From Massilia sp. Root351 (GTDB lineage Bacteria > Pseudomonadota > Gammaproteobacteria > Burkholderiales > Burkholderiaceae_D): a stretch of DNA of 64,000 nt. This document shows, one piece after another, positions 55,139 through 64,000 of this stretch (positions are counted from its first letter, which is position 1; each line of letters begins with the position of its first letter). The notes beneath the pieces are model-generated. The model searched no databases. It was not told the DNA's origin and was given only the letters and a program-made list of their open reading frames with translations. Location: the NCBI RefSeq assembly GCF_001425045.1, contig NZ_LMDJ01000001.1, positions 931,859 to 995,858 on the forward strand. Reading direction: 5' to 3'. The position numbers were made by a program, and so were the translations under genes.

Positions 55139-55642
55139 ATGACTACCTGGAATTTCGCACCTTTCGTTTTGTTGTTCGCCGCCGGCCTGGCTGCCGGCGC
55201 CGCGTCGGCCCAGGGACAGATTTTCCTGTGCGTGGACGCCAGCGGCCACAAGGAGCTGACTGACACCCGCAAGCACGCCTCCTGCAAGGCGCTGGACATC
55301 CCGGGCGCGATCCCGGCGCCGGCGCGGCGCGCGGAGAGCGCCAGGCCGAAGGCGCCGTCGCCCAGTCCGGCCGCCACGCCGAGCGACTTCCCGCGCGTCG
55401 ACACCAGCGAGCAGAAGGCGCGCGACGCCGACCGCCGCGCGATCCTGATGGAGGAGCTGAACGGCGAGCAGGCCAAGCTGAATGAACTGCGCAAGGAGTT
55501 CAACAACGGCGAGCCGGAGCGGCGCGGGGACGAGCGCAATTATGCGAAATACCAGGAGCGGGTGGCCAGCCTGAAGGACAGCATCAGCCGGTCCGAAAAG
55601 AACGTGGAAGCGCTCAAGCGCGAGATCCAGAATATCCGCTGA
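55139..55642 (+). CDS. DUF4124-type exported protein with coiled coil
   Basis: This 167-residue protein has a signal peptide (cleavage after ASA near 24). A short DUF4124-like domain follows (QIFLCVDASGHKELTD, then a second Cys in HASCKAL). Then comes a Pro/Ala-rich linker and a charged coiled-coil tail (EELNGEQAKLNELRKEF to the end). DUF4124 proteins are periplasmic and of unknown role. In this class a DUF4124 gene often sits between glnA and ntrB, so a link to nitrogen control is possible but unproven. Confidence 0.78.
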   Translation: MTTWNFAPFVLLFAAGLAAGAASAQGQIFLCVDASGHKELTDTRKHASCKALDIPGAIPAPARRAESARPKAPSPSPAATPSDFPRVDTSEQKARDADRRAILMEELNGEQAKLNELRKEFNNGEPERRGDERNYAKYQERVASLKDSISRSEKNVEALKREIQNIR

Positions 55643-55709
55643 TGCGGTCGGGATACGCGGCAGGGATACGCCGGCAGCCGCTTCCGCACCCACCCCAAGG
55701 GGAGGCACC

Positions 55710-56819
55710 ATGAGCATTGTCACCAATATCGCCCGCGCGGCGGCCGCCATGGCGCGCCCGCAATCGCTGGCCGGGCTGGAGCTGCTGGCCTCGGCCGTGA
55801 TCCTGCTGGACGCCGACGGCCTGATCACCTACGTCAACGCGGCCGCCGAGAACCTGCTGGAGAGTTCGGTGAAGGCGCTGTCGCATCAGCGCTTCTCGGC
55901 GCTGTTTACCAATCCCGACGAGCTGGTCAACATCATCGCGCAGGCGCGCGAGCACAAGTTTTCCGACCTGCGCCAGGACCTGACGCTGGAGCGCGCCGGC
56001 AAGGAACCGCTGCAGGTGCACAGCATCGTGTCGGCGCTGGACGATCCGCACGGCGCCATCCTGATCGAACTGCGCGAGAACGTGCAGCAGCTCAAGCTGG
56101 ACCGCGAGGAGCGCATCCTGGACCAGAGCCAGGTCAACAAGGAGCTGATCCGCAACCTGGCGCACGAGATCAAGAATCCGCTGGGCGGCATCCGCGGCGC
56201 GGCGCAGCTGCTGGAAATGGAGCTGCCGCCGCTGCACCTGGCCGAACTGCGCGAATACACCCAGGTCATCATCAAGGAGGCGGACCGCCTGCAGACCCTG
56301 GTGGACCGCCTGCTGGCGCCGCACCGCCGTCCGCACATCGTGGGCGACGTCAACATCCACGAGGTGTGCGAGCGGGTGCGCAGCCTGATCCTGGCCGAGT
56401 TCCCGTCCGGGCTGGCGATCCGGCGCGACTACGACGCCTCCATCCCCGAGTTCCGGGGCGACAAGGAGCAGCTGATCCAGACCGTGCTCAACATCGCGCA
56501 CAACGCCGCGCAGGCGCTGTCGCAGCGCATCGAGCAGGGCGACGCGGAGCTGGTGCTGAAGACGCGGGTGGCGCGCCAGGTGACCCTGGCCAAGGTGCGC
56601 TACAACCTGGCATTAGACTTGCATATCATTGACAATGGACCGGGTATCGCACCCCAGATCCGCGACCGCATTTTCTATCCGCTGGTGTCGGGCAGGGAAG
56701 GCGGCAGCGGTTTGGGGCTGACCTTGGCGCAGACTTTTGTGCAGCAGCACATGGGTGTGATCGAGTGCGAGAGCCGGCCTGGATATACGGACTTCAGGAT
56801 CCTGCTGCCCCTGCCATAA
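55710..56819 (+). CDS. ntrB: Nitrogen regulation sensor kinase NtrB
   Basis: This 369-residue cytoplasmic kinase has an N-terminal PAS domain (SAVILLDADGLITYVNAAAE). The NtrB-type H-box reads LAHEIKNPLGGIRGAAQLLE with the phospho-accepting His. The HATPase domain has LNIAHNAAQAL, DNGPGIAP and GSGLGLTLAQ. With PII it phosphorylates or dephosphorylates NtrC according to nitrogen supply. GGGGAGG lies just before the ATG. ntrC follows after 65 bases. Confidence 0.96.
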   Translation: MSIVTNIARAAAAMARPQSLAGLELLASAVILLDADGLITYVNAAAENLLESSVKALSHQRFSALFTNPDELVNIIAQAREHKFSDLRQDLTLERAGKEPLQVHSIVSALDDPHGAILIELRENVQQLKLDREERILDQSQVNKELIRNLAHEIKNPLGGIRGAAQLLEMELPPLHLAELREYTQVIIKEADRLQTLVDRLLAPHRRPHIVGDVNIHEVCERVRSLILAEFPSGLAIRRDYDASIPEFRGDKEQLIQTVLNIAHNAAQALSQRIEQGDAELVLKTRVARQVTLAKVRYNLALDLHIIDNGPGIAPQIRDRIFYPLVSGREGGSGLGLTLAQTFVQQHMGVIECESRPGYTDFRILLPLP

Positions 56820-56884
56820 GCGGGCGCGGCGCGATGCCGGGTCCGGGTCCCTTGATAGATCCATCCGCGGGATACAGAGAACAC

Positions 56885-58465
56885 ATGAAGCCAATCTGGA
56901 TAGTTGACGACGACGAATCGATCCGCTGGGTACTGGAAAAAGCCTTGGCCAGGGAAAGCCTGGCCACCAAGAGTTTTGCCAACGCGCGCGACGCAATCGC
57001 CGCGCTGGAGCATGAAACGCCGCAGGTGCTGGTGTCCGACATCCGCATGCCGGGCGATTCCGGCCTGGACCTGCTGCAGCTGGTCAAATCGCGCCATCCC
57101 GGCCTGCCGGTCATCATCATCACCGCCTTCTCCGACCTGGACTCGGCCGTGGCGGCGTTCCAGGGCGGGGCTTTCGAGTACCTGGCCAAGCCCTTCGACA
57201 TCGACAAGGCCGTCGAGCTGATCCGGCGCGCGCTGGACGAGAGCCTGCGCGAGACCAGCGTGGAGTCCGGCCCGGCCGAGACGCCCGAGATCCTGGGCCA
57301 GGCGCCGGCCATGCAGGAGGTGTTCCGCGCCATCGGCCGCCTGTCGCAGTCCAATGTGACCGTGCTCATCACCGGCGAGTCGGGTACCGGCAAGGAACTG
57401 GTGGCGCGCGCGCTGCACAAGCACAGTCCGCGCGCGGCGCAGCCCTTTATCGCGCTCAACACGGCCGCGATCCCCAAAGACCTGCTGGAATCGGAACTGT
57501 TCGGCCATGAGCGGGGCGCCTTCACCGGCGCGCAGACCACGCGCCGCGGACGCTTCGAGCAGGCCGAGAACGGCACGCTGTTCCTCGACGAGATCGGGGA
57601 CATGCCCTTCGACTTGCAGACGCGCCTGCTGCGCGTGCTGTCGGACGGACACTTCTACCGCGTCGGCGGGCACCAGCCGATGAAGGCCAATGTGCGCGTC
57701 ATTACTGCAACGCACCAGAACCTGGAACAGCGCGTGCGCGACGGCCTGTTCCGCGAAGACTTGTACCATCGCCTGAACGTGATCCGCCTGCGCCTGCCCA
57801 GTTTGAGGGAGCGGCGCGAGGATATCCCCATTTTGGTGCGGCACTTCCTGGTGCAGAGCGCCAAGCAGCTGGGCGTGGAAGCCAAGCGCATGAGCGATTC
57901 GGCACTGGTGTTCCTGTGCAGCCTGGACTTGCCGGGCAACGTGCGCCAGCTGGAAAACCTGTGCAACTGGATTACCGTGATGGCGCCGGGCCAGACGGTG
58001 GAAGTGAAGGACTTGCCGCTGGAGCTGACCCAGGAGCAGGGCGGGCGGCCGGCCGAAGGCGGCATGTCGGCGCCGTCCGGTCCGGCGCCGGCCAGCGCAG
58101 CGCACGAACACGGCGGCCTGCACCACCACGGCACGGTGCTGGCGGTGCCGGCCGAGGCGGGCGCAGGCTCGGGCGTGGGGACTGTGCCGGGCATGGCGGG
58201 TGCGCTGAACGGCGCCGGCCACGGCGCGGCCAGTGCTGATAGCTGGCTCAGCCTGCTGGAACTGCAGGCGGCCGGCATGCTGGCCAGCGGCCAGCAGGAG
58301 GTGATGGACGTGCTGGGCCGCCAGTTCGAATCGGCACTGATACGCACCGCGCTCAAGTACACGCACGGCCGCAAGAACGACGCGGCGGTGCGCCTGGGCA
58401 TAGGCCGCAACACCATCACGCGCAAGATCGCCGAGCTTGGTATTGATGGTGCCAAGGACGATTAG
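56885..58465 (+). CDS. ntrC: Nitrogen regulation response regulator NtrC with extended linker
   Basis: This 526-residue sigma-54 activator has a receiver (IVDDDES, Asp in VSDIRMPGDSG, Lys in AKPFDI). The AAA+ domain has Walker A GESGTGKE, GAFTGA as ERGAFTGAQ, Walker B LFLDEIGDM and the R-finger region. The C-terminal Fis-type helix-turn-helix is NDAAVRLGIGRNTITRKI. Between the AAA+ and DNA-binding parts lies a Gly/Ala/His-rich stretch of about 75 residues (bases 58030-58240) not present in E. coli NtrC (469 residues). It activates glnA and other nitrogen genes. The ATG at 56885 gives the standard N-terminus. Confidence 0.96.
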   Translation: MKPIWIVDDDESIRWVLEKALARESLATKSFANARDAIAALEHETPQVLVSDIRMPGDSGLDLLQLVKSRHPGLPVIIITAFSDLDSAVAAFQGGAFEYLAKPFDIDKAVELIRRALDESLRETSVESGPAETPEILGQAPAMQEVFRAIGRLSQSNVTVLITGESGTGKELVARALHKHSPRAAQPFIALNTAAIPKDLLESELFGHERGAFTGAQTTRRGRFEQAENGTLFLDEIGDMPFDLQTRLLRVLSDGHFYRVGGHQPMKANVRVITATHQNLEQRVRDGLFREDLYHRLNVIRLRLPSLRERREDIPILVRHFLVQSAKQLGVEAKRMSDSALVFLCSLDLPGNVRQLENLCNWITVMAPGQTVEVKDLPLELTQEQGGRPAEGGMSAPSGPAPASAAHEHGGLHHHGTVLAVPAEAGAGSGVGTVPGMAGALNGAGHGAASADSWLSLLELQAAGMLASGQQEVMDVLGRQFESALIRTALKYTHGRKNDAAVRLGIGRNTITRKIAELGIDGAKDD

Positions 58466-58540
58466 CGGACCATACGCGCACGATTAGCGGCCCCACCTTT
58501 GCCATGCTAAGCTTCCGGCTTTATCGCGGAAGCTGACCTT

Positions 58541-59512
58541 ATGCTGATCAATTGTGTTGCCTACCAGGACGGCCGCAAGCTGGCCGACGTCCCCGTGCCG
58601 GACATCAGCGACTACGTCGCGCGCGGCGACTGCTTCGTGTGGGTGGCGCTGCGCGACGGCGATGCGGCCGAGCTGGCGGTGATGCAGGAAGAGTTCGGCC
58701 TGCACGAGCTGGCCGTGGAAGACGCCAGCCGGGGCCACCAGCGCCCCAAGATCGAGGAGTACGGCGATTCCTTGTTCGTCGTGGTCAAGACCATCGAAGC
58801 CCGCCCGAACAGCGACGAGCTGCTGGTCGGCGAGGTGGACGTGTTCGTCGGCCCCAACTACGTGCTGTCGAACCGCCAGAACAGCAGCCAGGACTTGCTG
58901 GGCGTGCGCGCCCGCGCCGAGCGTGAGCCGCACTTGCTGCGGCAGGGGCCGGCCTTCGTGCTGTACGCCATCATGGACGCGGTGGTAGACCGGTATTTCC
59001 CCATTGCCGACGCGATGGAGACCGAACTTGAGCACATCGAGGAGCGCATCTTCGTGCAAAGCGCGCAACGCGCCAACATCGAGCGGCTGTATGCGCTGAA
59101 GCGCAAGGCTCTGGTGCTGCGCCACGCCATGGTGCCGCTGCTGGACGCGGTGGGCAAGCTGCACGGCGGCCGCGTGCCGGCCGTGTGCGCCGACACCCAG
59201 GAATATTTCCGCGACGTGCACGACCACTTGCTGCGCATCAGCGGCACCCTCGATTCCATCCGCGACACCATCAGCACGGCGATCCAGGTGCACCTGTCCA
59301 TGGTGGCCATCGACGAGGGTGAAGTGAACAAGAAGCTGGCCGCCTATGCCGCCATCTTCGCCGTGATGACCGCCTTCGCCGGCATCTGGGGCATGAACTT
59401 CAAATACATGCCGGAACTCGATTCACCCTACGGCTACCCGGCCGCGCTGGTGCTGATGATCACTGTCTGTTGTTATTTGTACAGAAGATTCCGCAAAGCG
59501 GGCTGGTTGTAG
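58541..59512 (+). CDS. corA: CorA-type magnesium/cobalt transporter
   Basis: This 323-residue CorA-family channel has a soluble N-terminal domain (EFGLHELAVEDASRGHQRPK, FVGPNYVLSNR), a long stalk helix, and two membrane helices at the end. The selectivity signature is GMN in WGMNFKYMPELDSPYGY. It moves Mg2+ into the cell as a pentamer. The ATG at 58541 is clear. It follows ntrC but has no known tie to nitrogen control. A long non-coding region follows. Confidence 0.95.
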   Translation: MLINCVAYQDGRKLADVPVPDISDYVARGDCFVWVALRDGDAAELAVMQEEFGLHELAVEDASRGHQRPKIEEYGDSLFVVVKTIEARPNSDELLVGEVDVFVGPNYVLSNRQNSSQDLLGVRARAEREPHLLRQGPAFVLYAIMDAVVDRYFPIADAMETELEHIEERIFVQSAQRANIERLYALKRKALVLRHAMVPLLDAVGKLHGGRVPAVCADTQEYFRDVHDHLLRISGTLDSIRDTISTAIQVHLSMVAIDEGEVNKKLAAYAAIFAVMTAFAGIWGMNFKYMPELDSPYGYPAALVLMITVCCYLYRRFRKAGWL

Positions 59513-60158
59513 CGAAACCATTTGTCATCCCGCAAGTTTGTCATTAGTATCTTTTCGATAGTAAACAAGCAGTCACAAAGTTCCCTGTGGAAATATGTGG
59601 CGAGACTGCCCACGCCCTGAAAAAGGGCGCGGCAGATAATGTTGCCCTACCTGATAGTTAATCTGAATATCCTTATTCGATCAATTGCGGTTCGCCGTAC
59701 AAAATGCGGTTTTGCTCAAATTGAAGAAGTGACGGCGGATTTAAGTTTTAGCGGAATGATATTCGAATAAGCTCATTCGCCAAATGTTGCTTGTTGCATC
59801 GCAGCGCCTCTTTCCCGGTTTCACATTCCCCTCCAGCGCTTGCTCTCTTTTTACCGTCCTCCCTATGAGAAATGCGCCTTGCGGGTGCGGCGGCGCACCA
59901 TACGGGTGCATTCTTCCGTGCAAGCGATTTGTATCGTTTAATAACAATGTCGTAAAAATACATCGATACAAAACGCAGGTTGACACTCCAAATCGCGCCG
60001 TGTTTTGATTGCTGCTTGCTAAAAACATCAAAACTGAATTTGGCATATTTTCGCATCAGCGAAAGATTGAGTGGTACCGAAGTAAACAGCCGACCGGGAA
60101 TCGGCTGCAAATAATCGTACAGCCGTCCACCAGATGGCTTTTAATTGGGAAAAACCAC
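59513..60158. other. Long non-coding region upstream of a TonB receptor
   Basis: These 646 bases are AT-rich and hold no convincing gene. A likely promoter begins TTGACA (59980-59985) with TTTGAT around 60004-60009. Just upstream is a 9-bp inverted repeat TTTGTATCG (59928-59936)/CGATACAAA (59964-59972), 27 bases apart. The remaining 145 bases before the receptor start would be a long leader. No riboswitch family was recognised. Confidence 0.5.
59928..59972. promoter_or_regulatory. Inverted-repeat operator candidate
   Basis: TTTGTATCG and CGATACAAA are exact inverted repeats separated by 27 bases, directly upstream of a TTGACA -35 element. The layout suggests two half-sites for a regulator of the downstream receptor. 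No named consensus is claimed. Confidence 0.4.
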
Positions 60159-63014
60159 ATGTTAAGAAAAACCGTACTAGTCCGCTCCCTCATGGTAGCG
60201 TTCGGAGCCGCTGCATTCATCCAGCCGGCGATGGCGCAACAAGCGGCCGCAGAAGCAGCGCCGCAGCGCGTGGTCGTGACCGGCTCGTTGATCAGCCGCG
60301 CCGACAAGGAAACCGCAAGCCCTATACAAGTGCTGTCGGCCGACGACCTGATCAAGACCGGCTCGACCTCGATCGCAGAGGTGCTGAGTAACCTGACCTC
60401 GAACGGCCAAGGCGCCCTTGGCACCGGCTTCTCTGGTGCGTTCGCCAATGGTGCTGCCGGCGTGTCGCTGCGCGGCCTGTCCGTCGGCTTGACCCTGGTG
60501 CTGATCGACGGCCACCGCATGGCCCCGTATCCCTTGTCGGACGATGCCCAGCGCCAGTTCGTCGATGTGTCCTCGATCCCGTTCGACGCCGTCGAGCGGA
60601 TTGAAGTGCTGAAGGACGGTGCTTCGTCGGTGTACGGTTCGGACGCGGTTTCCGGCGTGGTTAACATCATCCTGAAGAAGACTTTCAACGGCACAAATAT
60701 CAAGCTGGACGCGGGTAACTCTCAGCACGGCGGCGGCAAAAACTACAAAGTGGCGCTGACCACGGGGTTCGGCAACCTGGATACCGACGGCTACAACGCC
60801 TTCATCTCGGGTGAATTCCGCCACGCCGACCCGATCATGCTGTCGCAGCGCGACAACCAGATCTGGGCCAATGGCGACTGGACTTCCCGTGGCGGCATGG
60901 ACCTGCGTCGCGGCGTGCCAAATGCACAGAATGCCGGCCTGGTTGCCGCCAGCAGTCCGTTCTTCTACAAGCCGAACACCGTGCCCAACCCGGTCACGGG
61001 CAAAGTCGGCGCGCTGGACGAAGCCAACTTCCAGTTCCTGGATCCGAACTGCAATTTCCTCAAATACCGCGCTGGCGGTTGCTATGTGCGCGACACGGTT
61101 TCCTATCTGCAACCTGAATCGCAGAACGTGAACGTGCTGGCGGGCTTCACCAAGCAACTGAGCGAAGACTGGACCCTGGCGCTGAAAGCATCCATGTTCA
61201 AGCGTAATAGCGTGAACAACCGCGGCGTGCCAGCGACCTTCTCGCCAACCAGCTTCGCCGGCAACACTGCGCTGGTGCCGGGCCAGAATCCTGCCATCGT
61301 CAACGTATTCGGTGTCACCACCTTCCCGGCATCGCATCCGCTGAACAAGACCGGCGGAACCGCCCGTCTGTACGGCTACATCCCGGGCCTGGATCCAGCC
61401 AGCACCCAGGACAACACGGCGACTTCGACCCGCTTCGCCGCCGACTTGAAAGGCACGTTCAAGGGCTGGGACATCGCAGCATCCGTGGGCGCGTCGCAAG
61501 TCAAGACCGAGATCGACTACAGCGGTTACGTGAACCGTATCGAGCTGTACAAGGCACTGAACAACCTGGCCAACCCGTTCAATCCGCTGGGCGGCAATTC
61601 GACGGGGGTGATGGAACTGATCCAGCCGCATTTCTCGAACGAAGCCACCAACAAGCTGAGCTACTTCGACCTGACCGGTTCGCGCGAACTGGCGCAATTG
61701 CCGGGCGGCCCGTTGGTGCTGGCAACCGGCGTAAGCTGGAAGAAGAAAAAGCTGAACGCGCCTTCGCCTAGTCTGCTGCAGCAGGGTGTGGTTGGCAACG
61801 GTGCGGCCTACGCCTTCGGCGACGAGACCAACACGGCCGCCTTCGCCGAACTGGTGGCGCTGCCCGTCCGCAACGTGGAAGTGAGCGCTTCGGCCCGTTA
61901 CGACCACTTCGACACCTACGGCAACTCGTTCACGCCAGGCGCCAAGGTCAAGTGGAAAGCCAGCCCGATGGCCACTGTGCGCGGCACCTTCGCCAAAGGC
62001 TTCCGCGCGCCGAACGCTGCTGAAAACGGCACCGCATCGTCGTTCTTCTCGTTCCACGCGATCAACGATCCGATTCTGTGCAAAGACGGCAATCCTAAGA
62101 CCCCGGGCAATGTGCCGTCGGCATGTAACTTCGCGCCTGCCTTCGTCCAGGTCACCACCAAGGACCTGGCGCCGGAAAAATCGAAGTCCTATACCCTGGG
62201 CCTGGTACTGGATCCGATCAAGAACGTCAGCGCCACCTTCGACTACTACAACATCGAAGCGAAGAACCAGATCACCACCGCTTCGGGCCTGCCTGGCTTC
62301 GTGCCGACCTATGTACGCAACGCGGTGTTCCCGGTTGAGATTACCAACGCATCGGGCGGCACCTCGCAAGGCATTCCGTCGGTCGGCACCATCGCCTACG
62401 CTGCATCGGGCTACGTGAACGCCGGTTCGACCACGACCAGTGGCGTGGAAATGAACCTGAACGTGCGCCACAACCTGGGCGAGATCGGCATCGTCAAGGC
62501 AGGCCTGAACGTCAACCACATGATCAGCTACACGATCGAGTCGAACGGCGTCGAATACGAGCTGGCCGGCACCCACGGTCCATCGGCAGTGTCGGGCAAC
62601 ACTGGCAATCCGAAGAACCGCGCGCAGCTGACCCTGGGCTGGGAAAAAGGCCCGACCACTGTGACCACCACCTTCAACTGGGTGGGTTCGTACTCGGCAC
62701 TTGACCCGTCGGTTGAAGTGACCGATTGCGCCGACGCGGCTGCCGTTTCCGGCCGTGCTTACTTCTTCGGCACCAGCACGCCAGCGAACTACTGCAAGAT
62801 TCCGTCGTTCCTGACGACCGATCTGACCCTGCAGTACCGCATGAGCAAAAACCTGACGCTGCGCGCTTCGATCACGAATCTGTTCGACAAGGCTCCGCCG
62901 ATCGACGTCGCCACCTACGGCAACTCGGGCAACCTGACGTCCTACAACGCCAGCCTGCACCAGGCAGGCGCAGTGGGCCGGTTCTTCAGCATCGGCGCGA
63001 ACTACCAGTTCTAA
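60159..63014 (+). CDS. TonB-dependent receptor (large, 951 aa)
   Basis: This outer-membrane receptor of 951 residues has a signal peptide (cleavage after AMA near 26). The plug has VVVTGSLISRADKET, LVLIDGHRMAPYPLS, IEVLKDGASSVYGSDAVSG and VVNIILKK. A long barrel ends FFSIGANYQF. Two disulfide-prone loops are visible (NCNFL and GGCYV; CKDGN and SACNF). This plug and GDA-SVYGSDA style is common in receptors for carbohydrates or peptides, but the ligand is not identifiable. It stands alone after a long leader with its own terminator. Confidence 0.94.
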   Translation: MLRKTVLVRSLMVAFGAAAFIQPAMAQQAAAEAAPQRVVVTGSLISRADKETASPIQVLSADDLIKTGSTSIAEVLSNLTSNGQGALGTGFSGAFANGAAGVSLRGLSVGLTLVLIDGHRMAPYPLSDDAQRQFVDVSSIPFDAVERIEVLKDGASSVYGSDAVSGVVNIILKKTFNGTNIKLDAGNSQHGGGKNYKVALTTGFGNLDTDGYNAFISGEFRHADPIMLSQRDNQIWANGDWTSRGGMDLRRGVPNAQNAGLVAASSPFFYKPNTVPNPVTGKVGALDEANFQFLDPNCNFLKYRAGGCYVRDTVSYLQPESQNVNVLAGFTKQLSEDWTLALKASMFKRNSVNNRGVPATFSPTSFAGNTALVPGQNPAIVNVFGVTTFPASHPLNKTGGTARLYGYIPGLDPASTQDNTATSTRFAADLKGTFKGWDIAASVGASQVKTEIDYSGYVNRIELYKALNNLANPFNPLGGNSTGVMELIQPHFSNEATNKLSYFDLTGSRELAQLPGGPLVLATGVSWKKKKLNAPSPSLLQQGVVGNGAAYAFGDETNTAAFAELVALPVRNVEVSASARYDHFDTYGNSFTPGAKVKWKASPMATVRGTFAKGFRAPNAAENGTASSFFSFHAINDPILCKDGNPKTPGNVPSACNFAPAFVQVTTKDLAPEKSKSYTLGLVLDPIKNVSATFDYYNIEAKNQITTASGLPGFVPTYVRNAVFPVEITNASGGTSQGIPSVGTIAYAASGYVNAGSTTTSGVEMNLNVRHNLGEIGIVKAGLNVNHMISYTIESNGVEYELAGTHGPSAVSGNTGNPKNRAQLTLGWEKGPTTVTTTFNWVGSYSALDPSVEVTDCADAAAVSGRAYFFGTSTPANYCKIPSFLTTDLTLQYRMSKNLTLRASITNLFDKAPPIDVATYGNSGNLTSYNASLHQAGAVGRFFSIGANYQF

Positions 63015-63053
63015 GCTGAATCCGCTGCGGCGCAGCGTTGCGCCGTTGCTTCC

Positions 63054-63081
63054 AAAGGACGCTTCCGGGCGTCCTTTTTTT
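63054..63081 (+). terminator. Intrinsic terminator after the TonB receptor
   Basis: GGACGC and GCGTCC form a stem around a short loop, flanked by AAA and a run of seven T. It lies about 40 bases after the receptor stop. Confidence 0.88.
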
Positions 63082-63144
63082 ATGTCCTGGCGTGAAGAGC
63101 AGATGTACAATCAATAATATAATCAGAGCCCCTGCGAGGCCGCC

Positions 63145-64000
63145 ATGACCGACGACGAGATGCTGTTTGACGACGATGCGCCCGCCGCCCGGGCCGCTGC
63201 CGCGCCGTGGCAGGTGCTGATTGTCGACGACGACGAATCGGTGCACCAGGTAACGCAGCTGGTCATGGGCGACTTCGAATTCGACGGCCGCGCACTGCAG
63301 TTTACCCACTGCTATTCGGCAGCCGAGGCGCGCGCGGTGCTGGCCGGCGACAGCCGGGGCGCCCCGCAGTTCGCCCTCATTCTGCTGGACGTGGTGATGG
63401 AAACCGACCACGCCGGGCTGGAGCTGGTGCACTACATCCGCGAAGAGCTGGGCAACAGCACGGTGCGCATCGTGCTGCGCACCGGGCAGCCGGGCCAGGC
63501 GCCGCAAGCCTATGTGCTGAAAACCTACGACATCAACGACTACCGCGAGAAAACCGACCTCACGCACGGCAAACTGAGCACGGTGTTCTATTCTGCCCTG
63601 CGCGGCTACCGCGACCTGATGCGTCTGGAGCGTGCGCGCAGCGGCCTGCGGCGCTCGATCGACGCCATCACCCACGTGGGCGATTCGGACAATCTGCGCA
63701 CCTTCTGTTCTGCCGTGCTGGAGCAGGCCAGCGCGCTGCTGGGCCACGATGGCGAAGGCGTGTGCGCCAGCCGCCGCCACGACGGCGCCGGTGTGGGCGC
63801 GGCGCCGGACATCGCCGCCTATGCCGCCGCGCCGCAGGCGGACCGGCTGCGCGTGCTGGCCGTGACCCCGGCCTACGCCGGCCTGCTGGCAGAGGAAACG
63901 CTGGACCAGCTGCCGGCGCCGGTGGCAGAAGCCTTCGCACGCTGCATGCGCGAGCGGCGCGACCACCACGGCGACACCTATTACGCCTGCTACCACCTCA
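63145..64000 (+). CDS. Response regulator with DUF3369-like domain, 3' truncated by the window
   Basis: The frame is open from the ATG at 63145 to the window end (285 codons so far). After an acidic lead it has a receiver with LIVDDDES and Asp in LLDVVMETDHAGLEL. RIVLRTGQPGQAP follows in place of the usual T/S switch segment, and KTYDINDYREKTDLT then marks the start of a DUF3369-type (GAF-like) domain. Proteins with this layout usually end in an HD-GYP or similar c-di-GMP domain, which would lie outside the window, so the output is unknown. Its promoter region is short (63082-63144), just after the receptor terminator. Confidence 0.85.
   Translation, partial: MTDDEMLFDDDAPAARAAAAPWQVLIVDDDESVHQVTQLVMGDFEFDGRALQFTHCYSAAEARAVLAGDSRGAPQFALILLDVVMETDHAGLELVHYIREELGNSTVRIVLRTGQPGQAPQAYVLKTYDINDYREKTDLTHGKLSTVFYSALRGYRDLMRLERARSGLRRSIDAITHVGDSDNLRTFCSAVLEQASALLGHDGEGVCASRRHDGAGVGAAPDIAAYAAAPQADRLRVLAVTPAYAGLLAEETLDQLPAPVAEAFARCMRERRDHHGDTYYACYHL

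Noticed and set aside
60177..63110. 977-codon minus-strand frame opposite the second TonB receptor
   Set aside because: It is a shadow of a receptor with signal peptide, plug and terminal aromatic strand.

Overview
The window is high-GC, densely packed chromosomal DNA from a betaproteobacterium. Gene content fits Burkholderiales, most likely an Oxalobacteraceae of the Massilia/Duganella/Janthinobacterium type. The reasons are the rplU-rpmA-obgE-proB block, an nth-rsxB pair, an intracellular polyhydroxyalkanoate (PHA) depolymerase, a PHA granule-region protein, a glnA-ntrB-ntrC block with a sigma-54 promoter, many two-component and chemotaxis genes, and large TonB-dependent receptors. The genus is inferred from gene content only. 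No prophage, insertion sequence, CRISPR array or rRNA was seen. One tRNA gene, tRNA-Pro(CGG), is present.

Layout. 1-3075: the 3' part of a hybrid histidine kinase, followed directly by a receiver-first kinase. 3055-6762: a lone GH24 endolysin, divergent from DNA polymerase II (polB) across a likely LexA box, then a glutathione S-transferase. 6782-12296: an exported GH42 beta-galactosidase, a small unknown protein, a double-TetR regulator, and a lipoprotein/exported SurE pair. 12498-15323: a periplasmic hydroxyisourate hydrolase divergent from an HprRS/CusRS-like two-component pair. 15441-18622: a triple-PAS hybrid kinase, a carboxymuconolactone decarboxylase-family protein and the tRNA. 18836-25316: a six-gene chemosensory operon (MCP, CheY, STAS protein, CheA, CheW, MCP) with no cheR or cheB in the window.

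25415-31849 is mostly housekeeping: an ArsC-family protein, ispB, rplU-rpmA, obgE, proB, nth and rsxB. 31950-39377 holds storage-lipid genes (phaZ, a PHA granule-region protein, an acyl-CoA-binding protein, a wax ester synthase/DGAT) mixed with ferredoxin, an unusual HExxH metallopeptidase, a putative Na+/H+ antiporter and HU. 39559-50162: an orphan anti-sigma-like protein, an FKBP, a tight five-gene operon (YVTN propeller, polysaccharide deacetylase-like protein, fatty-acid hydroxylase, EI24 protein, CinA-like protein), a very long class A PBP-like protein and a TAXI-type binding protein. 50307-64000: a TonB receptor, a rhodanese, glnA with a full NtrC/sigma-54 control region, a DUF4124-type protein, ntrB, ntrC, corA, a second TonB receptor, and a truncated response regulator.

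Main points of interest: (i) SOS-type control probably shared by polB and a stand-alone endolysin; (ii) a CheA carrying two tandem motifs like the MshEN nucleotide-binding repeat; (iii) four NtrC-like dyads upstream of a sigma-54 promoter at glnA, and an NtrC with an extra glycine/alanine/histidine-rich linker; (iv) near-identical long palindromes lying between convergent genes, plus a second palindromic repeat family sharing their GGGGTC core; (v) a lipid cluster and an envelope operon of unknown purpose.
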